Part shown: positions 6,550 to 12,272 of the stretch, piece by piece
Position numbering within the stretch: position 1 is the first letter of the stretch
How the letters are laid out: each line of letters starts with the position of its first letter
Source: a virus
Virus record (IMG/VR): IMGVR_UViG_3300022848_000043
Location: 1 to 29,448 of that record
DNA: 29,448 nt
Direction: 5' to 3' (one strand)
Program-made: the position numbers and the translations under genes
The notes under the pieces: generated by a model
What the model was told of the DNA's origin: nothing
The model's database searches: none
The model's input: the letters and a program-made list of their open reading frames with translations, nothing else

Positions 6550-7259
6550 GCTACGAATTCCACCATAGGGTCCACCATAAAAATATCAGAACCGCCATCA
6601 CCTGAGCCAAAATACTTCCCGTCAACTTTGTTGGGATGAACATATTTTGCTAGAAAGTTAAAAGAGCCAGCAGTTTCAACCCGCCAGACAGCGCCTTCAA
6701 TCTGTTCCTGTGCGTCATGGAAACCACGTTCACCCGCCAAATCCATAGCCATACTGATGCTCACCCCAGCCCCGTCACTAACAACATGCGCGCCTTCAAC
6801 GCTCAATTCTTTGAAAAGACCACGGGCCTCATCGTGTGTTGTCCGCTCATTCTTATCAGTAAACACGTCAAAGGCGATTAGCGGCGTAGTCGGTTTGTAG
6901 ATTGTCCCGTGTGCTTGGTGCAGCCATTCCCCGCAAATACGCCAGCCTTCCGGCAGCGCATCCCATTTTCGATGCCTGACCCACGCTGCAAAAACTTGGT
7001 GCTGTTCACGAGGTGACGACTGCGCCAAATATCCAGACCTAACTAAAGCAACAATATCGCCGCCAACTCGGGCAACAGCAACATTGCTGCCGTCGAGTTT
7101 TTCTGTGACGATTACCCGATGTTTTTGCCCGCGCTTATTCTTACCGCCTTCAAAACAAATTCTTTCCTGCCCTTCATGACAAGAATAATCCTTCGGCCCT
7201 AACCGAGAGCCGGGCAAATGAGGAATTGAACCGTAGGCTTTTCTTCCAAGTGGCTTCAT
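6546..7259 (-). CDS. RNA ligase family protein (nucleotidyltransferase)
   Basis: 237 aa with the covalent nucleotidyltransferase motifs in order: motif I EKLDGSN (adenylated lysine K54), motif III-like ICGEWLHQAH (about 108-117), FDVF (130-133), motif IV EGAVWR (188-193) and motif V KYVHPNK (205-211). This is the RNA_ligase/Rnl2-like family, which seals nicked RNA with ATP. Only the catalytic domain is present and no polynucleotide kinase gene is nearby. A plausible role is repair of host or phage tRNA cut during infection; a tRNA-like sequence lies about 2 kb downstream (inference). Confidence 0.8.
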   Translation of the reverse strand: MKPLGRKAYGSIPHLPGSRLGPKDYSCHEGQERICFEGGKNKRGQKHRVIVTEKLDGSNVAVARVGGDIVALVRSGYLAQSSPREQHQVFAAWVRHRKWDALPEGWRICGEWLHQAHGTIYKPTTPLIAFDVFTDKNERTTHDEARGLFKELSVEGAHVVSDGAGVSISMAMDLAGERGFHDAQEQIEGAVWRVETAGSFNFLAKYVHPNKVDGKYFGSGDGGSDIFMVDPMVEFVA

Positions 7260-7296
7260 CGTCTTCCCTTTCCATTATCCATAGCACACCTCACCG

Positions 7297-7599
7297 CTAC
7301 TTGCGGTAGTCGTCTTCAAATCTGCGGCCCTTGCCCATGTTGCAATAATTGCATAGCACTTGCATGTTCCTGATATCCAATTCGAGTTCCGGGTATTTTT
7401 TGCGGGGCTTCACATGATCAACAACGATCCACCCGCCGCCGCCATGTTCCGGCGACCACCCACAACAACCACACTTCCGCCCATACTTGCGAAGCGCCTC
7501 ATATCGAATCTGCTTCCATTCCCATGACGCATAGAACGTATCGCGTTGTTTTTTGACTTTCCGAACCGTCGCTGCAATTTTTGCCAGTTTATCGGTCAT
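7297..7599 (-). CDS. HNH endonuclease, 100 aa
   Basis: The core reads CGCCG (first zinc pair), WIVVDHVKPRKKYPELELD (DH active site) and NMQVLCNYCNMGKG (Asn, then second zinc pair): a compact HNH nuclease. I prefer the ATG at 7599 (MTDKLAKIA, preceded by AGGAAACGG) over the GTG-type extension to 7713. The extension runs into the hairpin-rich gene-free stretch and adds no family sequence. It may be a free-standing nuclease or a homing nuclease. Confidence 0.8.
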   Translation of the reverse strand: MTDKLAKIAATVRKVKKQRDTFYASWEWKQIRYEALRKYGRKCGCCGWSPEHGGGGWIVVDHVKPRKKYPELELDIRNMQVLCNYCNMGKGRRFEDDYRK

Positions 7600-8073
7600 T
7601 TTTTCCGTTTCCTCATATCTTCCCCCCTTTCCTGCCGTGAGATAGTCACGGGGGCAGACTATGCCCAGCCTCGCGGCCCAGTACTCGGTATCCCTTCCCC
7701 GCAAGCGGGCCACCCATCACAGGCGTCTGCACCAGCATTTTCAAGGCCGCTGGTCAGCGTGGACCAAATTAACCGCAGTCTACGCGGAAATCAGGTTTCC
7801 CACACTGGTATTACCTACCGAGGGTTTCTCGAACTCACGGCTCCGGGGCGCAATGGGGTCAGCGTTGCCCGGAATTTTTTGGTTGATCCGAAAATGGCTG
7901 GACCCAAAACCGTAGCCACCTATTCAGGTCGTGGCCGAAACCTTTTTGGGAAGCTTTGGTGGACACGCTAGGCAATATGGCCTATATATTCCGTCGAGCC
8001 GTTGCACTTCCCATGCGACTAGCGGCTCAAAGGCGGTGTTGAGGTTAGTAGCCTCCACCGCCGCTTTCTTTTT
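7600..8073. other. 474-base stretch with no supported gene, rich in hairpins
   Basis: The only long gene-free gap in a unit whose genes otherwise overlap. Every frame on both strands breaks within about 140 codons, and none has a ribosome site plus a recognisable product. Several perfect stems are visible, such as CCGTGA-gatag-TCACGG (7635-7651), CCGC/GCGG and GGAAA/TTTCC near 7773-7800, and GAGCCG/CGGCTC near 7995-8027. It ends in a terminator that reads on the plus strand. It could be a plus-strand noncoding RNA antisense to the operon, or the scar of a lost gene. Confidence 0.5.
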
Positions 8074-8075
8074 CT
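8032..8075 (+). terminator. Intrinsic terminator on the plus strand
   Basis: GGCGGTG-tt-GAGG pairs with CCTC-CACCGCC (11 bp, one 2-base bulge, 7-base loop), followed by the T-rich tract TTTCTTTTTCT. On the minus strand only three Ts follow, so it faces against the surrounding genes. No plus-strand protein gene ends here. Confidence 0.7.
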
Positions 8076-8349
8076 AAGCAATTATGTCCGGCGTGTCCAC
8101 TAAAACTTTTACCCCAGGCCCTTCCAGCCTGATGCGCCGAATGAAGCTACTGTGCATAGAGTGATGGCGTGTGTTGCCATCCCAACGGACCAATACCGCG
8201 CGGCTATGGCGAGACGCTCCAGAGGTCAGCACCCCCTGGCGGTTGCCATTCGGATCGGCGCGAGGGAAAATGTTGCATTCCATAGCTTTTTGAGACAGGG
8301 CCACGATATCGCCCTCGTGGAAATCGGCGAAGTTTCTTGTGTCGGTCAT
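8074..8349 (-). CDS. Hypothetical protein, 91 aa, possible SH3-like barrel
   Basis: The product starts MTDTRNFADFHEGDIVALS and has short beta segments ending in RAVLVRWDGNTRHHSMHSSF, a pattern typical of small SH3/KOW-like barrels. Function unknown. The start at 8349 is set by the GGGAG of the repeated junction sequence, six bases upstream; longer in-frame extensions overlap the previous gene and are unlikely. It is the last gene before the gene-free stretch. Confidence 0.65.
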   Translation of the reverse strand: MTDTRNFADFHEGDIVALSQKAMECNIFPRADPNGNRQGVLTSGASRHSRAVLVRWDGNTRHHSMHSSFIRRIRLEGPGVKVLVDTPDIIA

Positions 8350-8362
8350 ATCAATCTCCCTT
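8347..8362 (-). repeat. Gene-junction repeat, copy 1
   Basis: On the minus strand AAGGGAGATTGATATG: it encodes the last residues of the upstream gene (KGD stop), supplies the GGGAG ribosome site and ends in the next gene's ATG. The same 16 bases recur at 8579-8594 and 9087-9102. Confidence 0.85.
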
Positions 8363-8581
8363 GCTGCCATCACCCGTGCGTTGAACCGTGATTTCAAAGT
8401 CTGCCAAGGTAAATTTTGCCAAATCAGCGCCAGCATTCCGCACCGCATCAACCAGGCATATCGCGGCCCCCACGCCAAGAACATTAAGACCGTCAATGCC
8501 TTTTTGGGCATCATCTTTGATCCAGTACACAAACTTTTCGCCCGCGATAACACTCATCAGCCAGTTTCTAAACCGATCCAT
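8351..8581 (-). CDS. Hypothetical protein, 76 aa
   Basis: Starts MDRFRNWLMSVIAGEKFVYW and contains a hydrophobic stretch (GLNVLGVGAAICLVDAV) that could be one membrane helix or a buried helix. It ends DGSKGD, the tail dictated by the junction repeat. Not recognised. Its ATG (8581) is set by the second repeat copy. It lies between the Dam-like methylase gene and an SH3-like small gene. Confidence 0.65.
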   Translation of the reverse strand: MDRFRNWLMSVIAGEKFVYWIKDDAQKGIDGLNVLGVGAAICLVDAVRNAGADLAKFTLADFEITVQRTGDGSKGD

Positions 8582-8594
8582 ATCAATCTCCCTT
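8579..8594 (-). repeat. Gene-junction repeat, copy 2
   Basis: Same 16-base sequence as at 8347 and 9087. Similarity to copy 3 extends further upstream on the minus strand, covering the DGNKGD/DGKKGD codons. Confidence 0.85.
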
Positions 8595-9089
8595 ATTGCC
8601 ATCCAGCGATTTGCGCCCAACCGGCCTTGACACCATCCCCAAAGACTTGGCGCGAAATAAAGCGGCAACGGCCCTTTGGCCGCTAGCGAGCAAAACGGTT
8701 CCGGTTCCGGGGCTTTTCCCGACCGTCCCATCTGGGCGCTCAAACTTGATCTTTGGTGATACGCAAAGATACGCATCCGAGCGCGGCACAAACTCCTGAT
8801 ACCAAGGCGCGGACGTTCGGTCAGGAACCAAAGCTATGCCGTTCCCGTGTTCAAAGAATTTAGCCAGCCAGATACGTTTAGTGCGCTGGTGGCCAAAAGG
8901 GGGGTTCATCCAAACAAAGCCATACCAAGGAACACCTAACCAAGATATCAAAAAATTATTAGTTGGGACGTAACGCGGGCCTCCGATAGGCGATGCCGGG
9001 TCTAGGTCGAATCCCTCGCCTAGCGCGTCAAATATGTATTTTGGGGTGTACCACTCGTCACTTTCTCCCGCCGCTTCGTACGATGCCAT
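8583..9089 (-). CDS. Phage DNA N6-adenine methyltransferase, Dam-like
   Basis: 168 aa, matching the phage N-6-adenine-methyltransferase (DNA_N-6-adenine_Mtase) family. It begins ESDEWYTPKYIFDALG, has FDLDPAS at residues 27-33, and a catalytic NPPF motif at 62-65 (FVWMNPPFG). The product methylates adenine in DNA, probably shielding phage DNA from restriction. Start and C-terminus (DGNKGD) are both defined by junction repeats. The compact size without a target-recognition domain is usual for this family. Confidence 0.88.
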   Translation of the reverse strand: MASYEAAGESDEWYTPKYIFDALGEGFDLDPASPIGGPRYVPTNNFLISWLGVPWYGFVWMNPPFGHQRTKRIWLAKFFEHGNGIALVPDRTSAPWYQEFVPRSDAYLCVSPKIKFERPDGTVGKSPGTGTVLLASGQRAVAALFRAKSLGMVSRPVGRKSLDGNKGD

Positions 9090-9102
9090 ATCAATCTCCC
9101 TT
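9087..9102 (-). repeat. Gene-junction repeat, copy 3
   Basis: Third copy of the same 16 bases, at the start of the Dam-like gene; the upstream gene ends DGKKGD. Confidence 0.85.
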
Positions 9103-9297
9103 CTTACCATCCAGCGCAGCAGATCCGCGCTTTAGAATGCGATCAATTATCCCGGCCCCACGCCACGCGCGGACAAGCGTGCGGCTGTAATCAACGGGAA
9201 CATTGCCCCCGGTGCGAACGTGGATATCCTCAACGCCCCAACCATCGCGCAGAGCGTCTGCAACAAGGCGGGTGCGGGCGGCAGCGTTATCCATCAT
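9091..9297 (-). CDS. Small HTH-like hypothetical protein, 68 aa
   Basis: Helical and Ala/Arg-rich; the stretch LRDGWGVEDIHVRTGGNV could be a winged or simple helix-turn-helix. It ends DGKKGD, the tail shared by three consecutive genes here. Start at 9297 or one codon later; both overlap the end of the VRR-NUC-like gene by 8-11 bases. Function unknown, possibly DNA binding. Confidence 0.6.
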   Translation of the reverse strand: MMDNAAARTRLVADALRDGWGVEDIHVRTGGNVPVDYSRTLVRAWRGAGIIDRILKRGSAALDGKKGD

Positions 9298-9607
9298 TCA
9301 CCCCCTTAATCACCATTCGCGCGCCGATAGCGGTCAGGGCCTCGTCTGTGCTGCGAACCGTAGTGACCTGGCCCTTCCATCCCGCGTGCCATTCCACCTG
9401 GTTAGGCCTTAGCTCCCGGTCCTTCTTGTTCACAGCCGTCGGGTCTTTAATTTCCATCAGCACGTTAGCACCGCGCCACCCTACGATTATGTCAGGCACG
9501 CCGCGCCCTACGTCCGCCAGATCGGCAACGGTTGCCCCTACGCCCCTTAGCGCCGCCACAATGGCAGGGTGATTGCCGTCTTTGCGCGCTCTTCCTCGAT
9601 AGGTCAT
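9287..9607 (-). CDS. VRR-NUC / PD-(D/E)XK nuclease-like protein, 106 aa
   Basis: The core GVPDIIVGWRGANVLMEIKD contains the nuclease triad D39, E52 and K54 in the spacing of the VRR-NUC fold. These act as structure-specific nucleases in recombination or replication. The ATG at 9607 overlaps the upstream methylase stop (ATGA); a longer in-frame start is disfavoured. It sits between two methylase genes. A type of modification-dependent or Holliday-junction nuclease is possible; specificity cannot be read. Confidence 0.75.
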   Translation of the reverse strand: MTYRGRARKDGNHPAIVAALRGVGATVADLADVGRGVPDIIVGWRGANVLMEIKDPTAVNKKDRELRPNQVEWHAGWKGQVTTVRSTDEALTAIGARMVIKGVNDG

Positions 9608-10134
9608 GTGCGCCCCCAGAAAACAGTCGGTCCAATGTGATTGGCGTCGAACAGATACCACGCGCAGTTATCCAGCCCGCTAGTCCCGTTCTGCATCCAC
9701 GACACGCGCCCGACGCTCACAATCTTGACGCACTTTACCATGTAAGGCGCGGCCTGTCGGGTGTGCATCCAATCGGCATCAAACAGCAACCAAGTCGGAC
9801 GTATTGCCGAAAAACGGTCAATCATCGGGTGTAATATCTGGCGAGTCCAAGGCGGGTTTGTTATGATATGACTGCCCGCTGCAAGCATAGATATTGGGGC
9901 TGTCAGCGCATCAAGCTTGTCAATGTCTTCATCGCGCGGATCAATGTCAAAAGCCTCTACGCAGCGATGCCCCGCTATGTAAAGAGGCTCGGTTATAGCC
10001 CCAAATCCCGCGCACGGCTCCACATATTTACACTTTGGCGGTAAATGCGGCAACAGGGGCAAAACCGCTGATGATGGCGTATCATAGGCATCCTGCTTGC
10101 GGCGCTTGAACTTTCCGGGTGCGCGTTTGGTCAT
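9604..10134 (-). CDS. SAM-dependent DNA methyltransferase-like protein, 176 aa
   Basis: Rossmann-type methylase motifs: motif I YVEPCAGFG (37-45), an acidic strand end DIDP (63-66) and motif IV ITNPPW (91-96). The NPPW motif suggests an N6-adenine or N4-cytosine amino-methylase. No clear target-recognition domain is visible, so it may be a small phage methylase or a divergent member with another substrate. The ATG overlaps the stop of the 28-aa ORF carried in the direct repeat (ATGA). Confidence 0.75.
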   Translation of the reverse strand: MTKRAPGKFKRRKQDAYDTPSSAVLPLLPHLPPKCKYVEPCAGFGAITEPLYIAGHRCVEAFDIDPRDEDIDKLDALTAPISMLAAGSHIITNPPWTRQILHPMIDRFSAIRPTWLLFDADWMHTRQAAPYMVKCVKIVSVGRVSWMQNGTSGLDNCAWYLFDANHIGPTVFWGRT

Positions 10135-10217
10135 GGTGTCTCAGCCTCCATTGAATTTATGACCCCGGCACGGCCCGAACCGTTAGACGATTTTCCGCGC
10201 CGGGGCAGGCTGGTCAT
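10131..10217 (-). CDS. 28-aa peptide gene inside direct repeat copy A
   Basis: Starts MTSLPRRGKSSNGSGRAGVI. It overlaps the cytosine MTase stop (TAATG) and the next methylase start (ATGA). A near-identical 27-aa frame exists in copy B, differing at two internal residues (N/I and S/A) plus the terminal codon. Basic, function unknown. The conserved frame with start and stop overlaps at both copies supports real translation. Confidence 0.5.
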   Translation of the reverse strand: MTSLPRRGKSSNGSGRAGVINSMEAETP

Positions 10218-10240
10218 TATTGCCCAGCTTTTCGAATTTC
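10138..10240. repeat. 103-bp direct repeat, copy A
   Basis: 99 of 103 bases match 11021-11123 with no gaps. It spans the last codons of the cytosine MTase (ANEIRKAGQ stop) and nearly all of the 28-aa ORF. Confidence 0.95.
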
Positions 10241-11020
10241 GTTTGCGTCAACGTCTGTCTCAGCGGCTAAGATTGCGTTGCCAATTAGTTCGGGGATTTG
10301 GGGCACAACGGCGTTTCCGAATCCGTTAAGCTCGCCCAAGAATTCGGGAAACCCATCGCCATCGCGTAAAGTGAAGCTGTCATTCCCCGGTCCCATCCCA
10401 GAAGAATAGGGCGGTAGCAAAGATGTTCCTGCTTTCCATTGTCCATCACTTTTCGGACTGTGGCCGCAGAGAAGGTCGCCTGTAAACTTGACTTTAGTGG
10501 GGTAGGCCACAATCCAGACACGCTCTCTGCGATGGGGCGCGCCCAAGGCCGCCGCCGGTATGTTTTCCCATTCCGCATCATACCCGCACTCGGCCAGGTC
10601 TGACAAAATTCGGCCAAACCATCCCCCTCGTTGTTCACTTGGGCCACTAAGCAACGCTGCGACGTTCTCCACGATGACGTATCGGGGTGATAACTCGCCA
10701 ATAAGTCGGACGATTTCGGACCAGAGGCCCGAGCGGGTGCCTTCTTTGATGCCAGATTGCTTTCCAGCGAAGCTAATGTCTTGGCACGGGAACCCGCCTG
10801 TGATGACATCAACGGCAATTCCATTCCGTCGAAGAATGTCGCCTGTGAGTTTGGTAACGTCTTCATAGCAAGGCACCTCCGGCCAATGTTTCGCCAGAAC
10901 CTTACGCGGGAAAGGCTCAATTTCGCAGAATGCAACCGTTTCAAAACCGCCGGTGCGCTCAAGCCCAAGAGAAAACCCGCCAATACCGCTAAACAGGTCC
11001 AGAACACGCAGCTTTGTCAC
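10217..11020 (-). CDS. DNA (cytosine-5) methyltransferase
   Basis: 267 aa with the canonical C5-MTase motifs: I LDLFSGIGGFSLGLE (7-21), IV GGFPCQDIS with catalytic C79, VI VENVAAL (117-123), VIII RRERVWIVA (164-172), a shortened target region, and X GFGNAVVPQIPELIG near the end. It methylates cytosine C5 in DNA and is likely an anti-restriction enzyme. I chose GTG 11020 (VTKLRVLDLFSG), which overlaps the 27-aa ORF stop as GTGA. A longer frame to 11125 would only translate repeat sequence in a different frame. Its C-terminus reads into direct repeat A. Confidence 0.93.
   Translation of the reverse strand: MTKLRVLDLFSGIGGFSLGLERTGGFETVAFCEIEPFPRKVLAKHWPEVPCYEDVTKLTGDILRRNGIAVDVITGGFPCQDISFAGKQSGIKEGTRSGLWSEIVRLIGELSPRYVIVENVAALLSGPSEQRGGWFGRILSDLAECGYDAEWENIPAAALGAPHRRERVWIVAYPTKVKFTGDLLCGHSPKSDGQWKAGTSLLPPYSSGMGPGNDSFTLRDGDGFPEFLGELNGFGNAVVPQIPELIGNAILAAETDVDANEIRKAGQ
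10285..11007 (-). CDS. 240-codon ORF overprinted on the cytosine MTase (doubtful)
   Basis: An open frame on the same strand, shifted relative to the MTase and almost entirely inside it. The product has segments such as SSWRTSQRCL, EFCQTWPSAGMMRNGKTY and SGLWPTP. I recall these as recurring in phage proteins of unknown function near or overlapping C5-MTase genes. No ribosome site of its own is obvious; a frameshift from the MTase would be needed or an internal start. It may be only a by-product of conserved MTase codons. Confidence 0.25.
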   Translation of the reverse strand: MFWTCLAVLAGFLLGLSAPAVLKRLHSAKLSLSRVRFWRNIGRRCLAMKTLPNSQATFFDGMELPLMSSQAGSRAKTLASLESNLASKKAPARASGPKSSDLLASYHPDTSSWRTSQRCLVAQVNNEGDGLAEFCQTWPSAGMMRNGKTYRRRPWARPIAESVSGLWPTPLKSSLQATFSAATVRKVMDNGKQEHLCYRPILLGWDRGMTASLYAMAMGFPNSWASLTDSETPLCPKSPN

Positions 11021-11100
11021 GTCTCGGCCTCCATTGCATTTATGACCCCGGCACGGCCCGAACCGATAGACGATTTCCCGCGCCGGGGCAGGCTGGTCAT
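11017..11100 (-). CDS. 27-aa peptide gene inside direct repeat copy B
   Basis: Starts MTSLPRRGKSSIGSGRAGVI and stops as GTGA on the cytosine MTase start. Just upstream, a 13-codon frame beginning MSIEANEIRKAGQ ends as TAATG on this gene, echoing the C-terminus of the MTase in copy A. It is the paralog of the 28-aa ORF at 10131-10217. Function unknown. Confidence 0.5.
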   Translation of the reverse strand: MTSLPRRGKSSIGSGRAGVINAMEAET

Positions 11101-11123
11101 TATTGCCCAGCTTTTCGAATTTC
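11021..11123. repeat. 103-bp direct repeat, copy B
   Basis: Direct-orientation partner of copy A, offset 883 bp; four substitutions. It covers the ANEIRKAGQ tail and nearly all of the 27-aa ORF, placed upstream of the MTase start. Confidence 0.95.
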
Positions 11124-11142
11124 ATTAGCCTCTATGGACATT

Positions 11143-11391
11143 TCACTCATTCCCAAGCCCCCGGAATACCCGCCGCAACACAAAAGCGCGGACCGTCGAC
11201 ACCACGAAAAAGAGCGCTGTTATTCCCGCCGACTGCCACGCGGTAAAGCCCAGCACCGTGAGCGTGATGACCCATGACAACACAAGCCCGATAATCGCGT
11301 TGGCTAGGGCCTCGGCTGCGTCTAACCCCATCAGTTCAGCCCTCTTAGCCGTCTCATGCGCTTGGCACACCGCCCGCCGATCAAGGCGCAC
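11143..11391 (-). CDS. Small two-helix membrane protein (DUF7220-like)
   Basis: Two hydrophobic segments are visible (IIGLVLSWVITLTVLGFTAW and SAGITALFFVVSTVRAFVL), preceded by AHETAKRAELMGLDAAEALA and followed by an Arg-rich end. This layout matches small phage inner-membrane proteins of the DUF7220 type as I recall them. Start either GTG 11391 (used here, keeps the ETAKRA helix) or ATG 11331, which overlaps the upstream stop as TGATG. Function unknown. Confidence 0.6.
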   Translation of the reverse strand: MRLDRRAVCQAHETAKRAELMGLDAAEALANAIIGLVLSWVITLTVLGFTAWQSAGITALFFVVSTVRAFVLRRVFRGLGNE

Positions 11392-11582
11392 TCAGCGGTT
11401 ATTTCAGCAATGCCAGCCTTTTTCCGTTCCATGCGCAGATGCAATACAGCCAACCGCCGTAATTCGTATTCATTTGCGAAGTGAAGCCACAGTGATCCAA
11501 GCCCATAAAGGCGTTTGGGCGGCTGGTTATGGCCGATCCCTGGCGCGGAATGTATTGCCAAGTTGGCGATACTTTCCAACAT
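11331..11582 (-). CDS. Hypothetical protein, 83 aa
   Basis: Begins MLESIANLAIHSAPGIGHNQ and includes a basic helical stretch (YELRRLAVLHLRMERKKAGI) and two cysteines. The ATG overlaps the HTH gene stop as TGATG. The GIGHNQPP motif recurs in many alphaproteobacterial phage proteins (from memory) but has no known function. Confidence 0.6.
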   Translation of the reverse strand: MLESIANLAIHSAPGIGHNQPPKRLYGLGSLWLHFANEYELRRLAVLHLRMERKKAGIAEITAECALIGGRCAKRMRRLRGLN

Positions 11583-11812
11583 CACAATTCCATCCGCGTT
11601 TGATCCGGCACCACCGGCTTTGCCTCTACATACACCGCGTATTTGCTGCCGGTCCCGGTTGGCATGAGGTGCGTGTCAATCGGATATCCGCGCTTGCGCA
11701 GAACGTGGATAATCGACGCAAGGCGGGTGCATTTGCATAGCTTGCGCGCAACCGCGTCCGTGATGCTGTGCCCCGCCTCGAGGTGGGCGCGAATGGCTTT
11801 GACTTGGCTCAT
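11582..11812 (-). CDS. Small winged-helix/HTH protein (HTH_39-like), 76 aa
   Basis: MSQVKAIRAHLEAGHSITDA opens a helix-turn-helix. The motif LASIIHVLRKRGYPIDTHLM matches the recognition-helix-plus-wing pattern of the HTH_39 domain common in phages. Probably DNA binding. The ATG at 11812 has GGAGG seven bases upstream and overlaps the previous stop (ATGA), so the longer upstream frame is rejected. Confidence 0.72.
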   Translation of the reverse strand: MSQVKAIRAHLEAGHSITDAVARKLCKCTRLASIIHVLRKRGYPIDTHLMPTGTGSKYAVYVEAKPVVPDQTRMEL

Positions 11813-11991
11813 TGCCACGCCTCCACCGGCACAGCGCCGTCCGGTTCTGGAAACAACTTGTCGGCCCTGAACGCGCGGACGCGTTTGCCGACCTGTGTTA
11901 CGCGCGAATATGTGCCTTGGTTTTGCAGTTCGCAAGCGTGAAGCATTGCCTCATGCTCGTTGGGGGCCATCCACTCATAATCTAAGGTCAT
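11809..11991 (-). CDS. Hypothetical protein, 60 aa
   Basis: Second gene of the leftward early unit; starts MTLDYEWMAPNEHEAMLHAC. Its start overlaps the ribbon-helix-helix stop (ATGA) and its own stop overlaps the HTH_39-like gene. No recognised domain; probably a small alpha/beta protein. Confidence 0.6.
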   Translation of the reverse strand: MTLDYEWMAPNEHEAMLHACELQNQGTYSRVTQVGKRVRAFRADKLFPEPDGAVPVEAWQ

Positions 11992-12152
11992 TTCGCCACC
12001 TGCACCCGATCAACCTTTTCGGCCTCAAGCGCCCGCATCAGGATATAGCGATTGCGGGACAGCCCTAGGCTCTTTGCAACAGCCTCAAGTGCGTTGTTTT
12101 GATCCGGGGTCAATTCGATAACCGCGCGGTCTTGGCTTTTTGGTACGCTCAT
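11988..12152 (-). CDS. Ribbon-helix-helix (Arc/CopG-like) regulator, 54 aa
   Basis: The pattern VIELTPDQNNALEAVAKSLG followed by LSRNRYILMRALEAE is a typical RHH: a beta strand with alternating residues, then two helices. AGGAG lies 8 bases upstream of the ATG. As the first gene of the leftward unit, directly beside the divergent promoter with an inverted repeat, it is the best candidate in the window for an early-gene repressor (inference). Confidence 0.72.
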   Translation of the reverse strand: MSVPKSQDRAVIELTPDQNNALEAVAKSLGLSRNRYILMRALEAEKVDRVQVAK

Positions 12153-12189
12153 TTAGCAATTCTCCTTTTCACATGCTTACCGCACTATA

Positions 12190-12225
12190 TAACGTGCTGT
12201 CAACCTTCGCTTAACGTGTTGACAG
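12190..12225. promoter_or_regulatory. Operator-like inverted and direct repeats between divergent operons
   Basis: A perfect inverted repeat, CTGTCAAC (12197-12204) and GTTGACAG (12218-12225), has centre spacing of 13. A direct repeat TAACGTG at 12190 and 12212 is 22 bp apart, two helical turns. The right arm contains the -35 of the plus-strand promoter; the left arm contains TTGACA on the minus strand. Binding here could control both directions. Confidence 0.6.
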
Positions 12226-12246
12226 GGATTTGTGGGCGTGTATTGT
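12219..12246 (+). promoter_or_regulatory. Sigma-70-like promoter of the rightward operon
   Basis: TTGACA, 16-base spacer, TATTGT. It lies 27 bases upstream of the first rightward ATG and its -35 sits inside the inverted repeat. Confidence 0.65.
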
Positions 12247-12272
12247 GAGTGCAGCAAATAGGAGCAGAGACA

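Noticed and set aside
7546-7971. 141- and 84-codon plus-strand frames across the gene-free stretch
   Set aside because: They begin inside the HNH gene on the other strand, lack ribosome sites and show no recognisable domain. I treat the stretch as noncoding.
7640-8075. tmRNA, RNase P RNA or group II intron domain V in the hairpin-rich stretch
   Set aside because: None of the conserved core sequences is present. The GAGCCG/CGGCTC hairpin lacks a GNRA loop and the domain V bulge.
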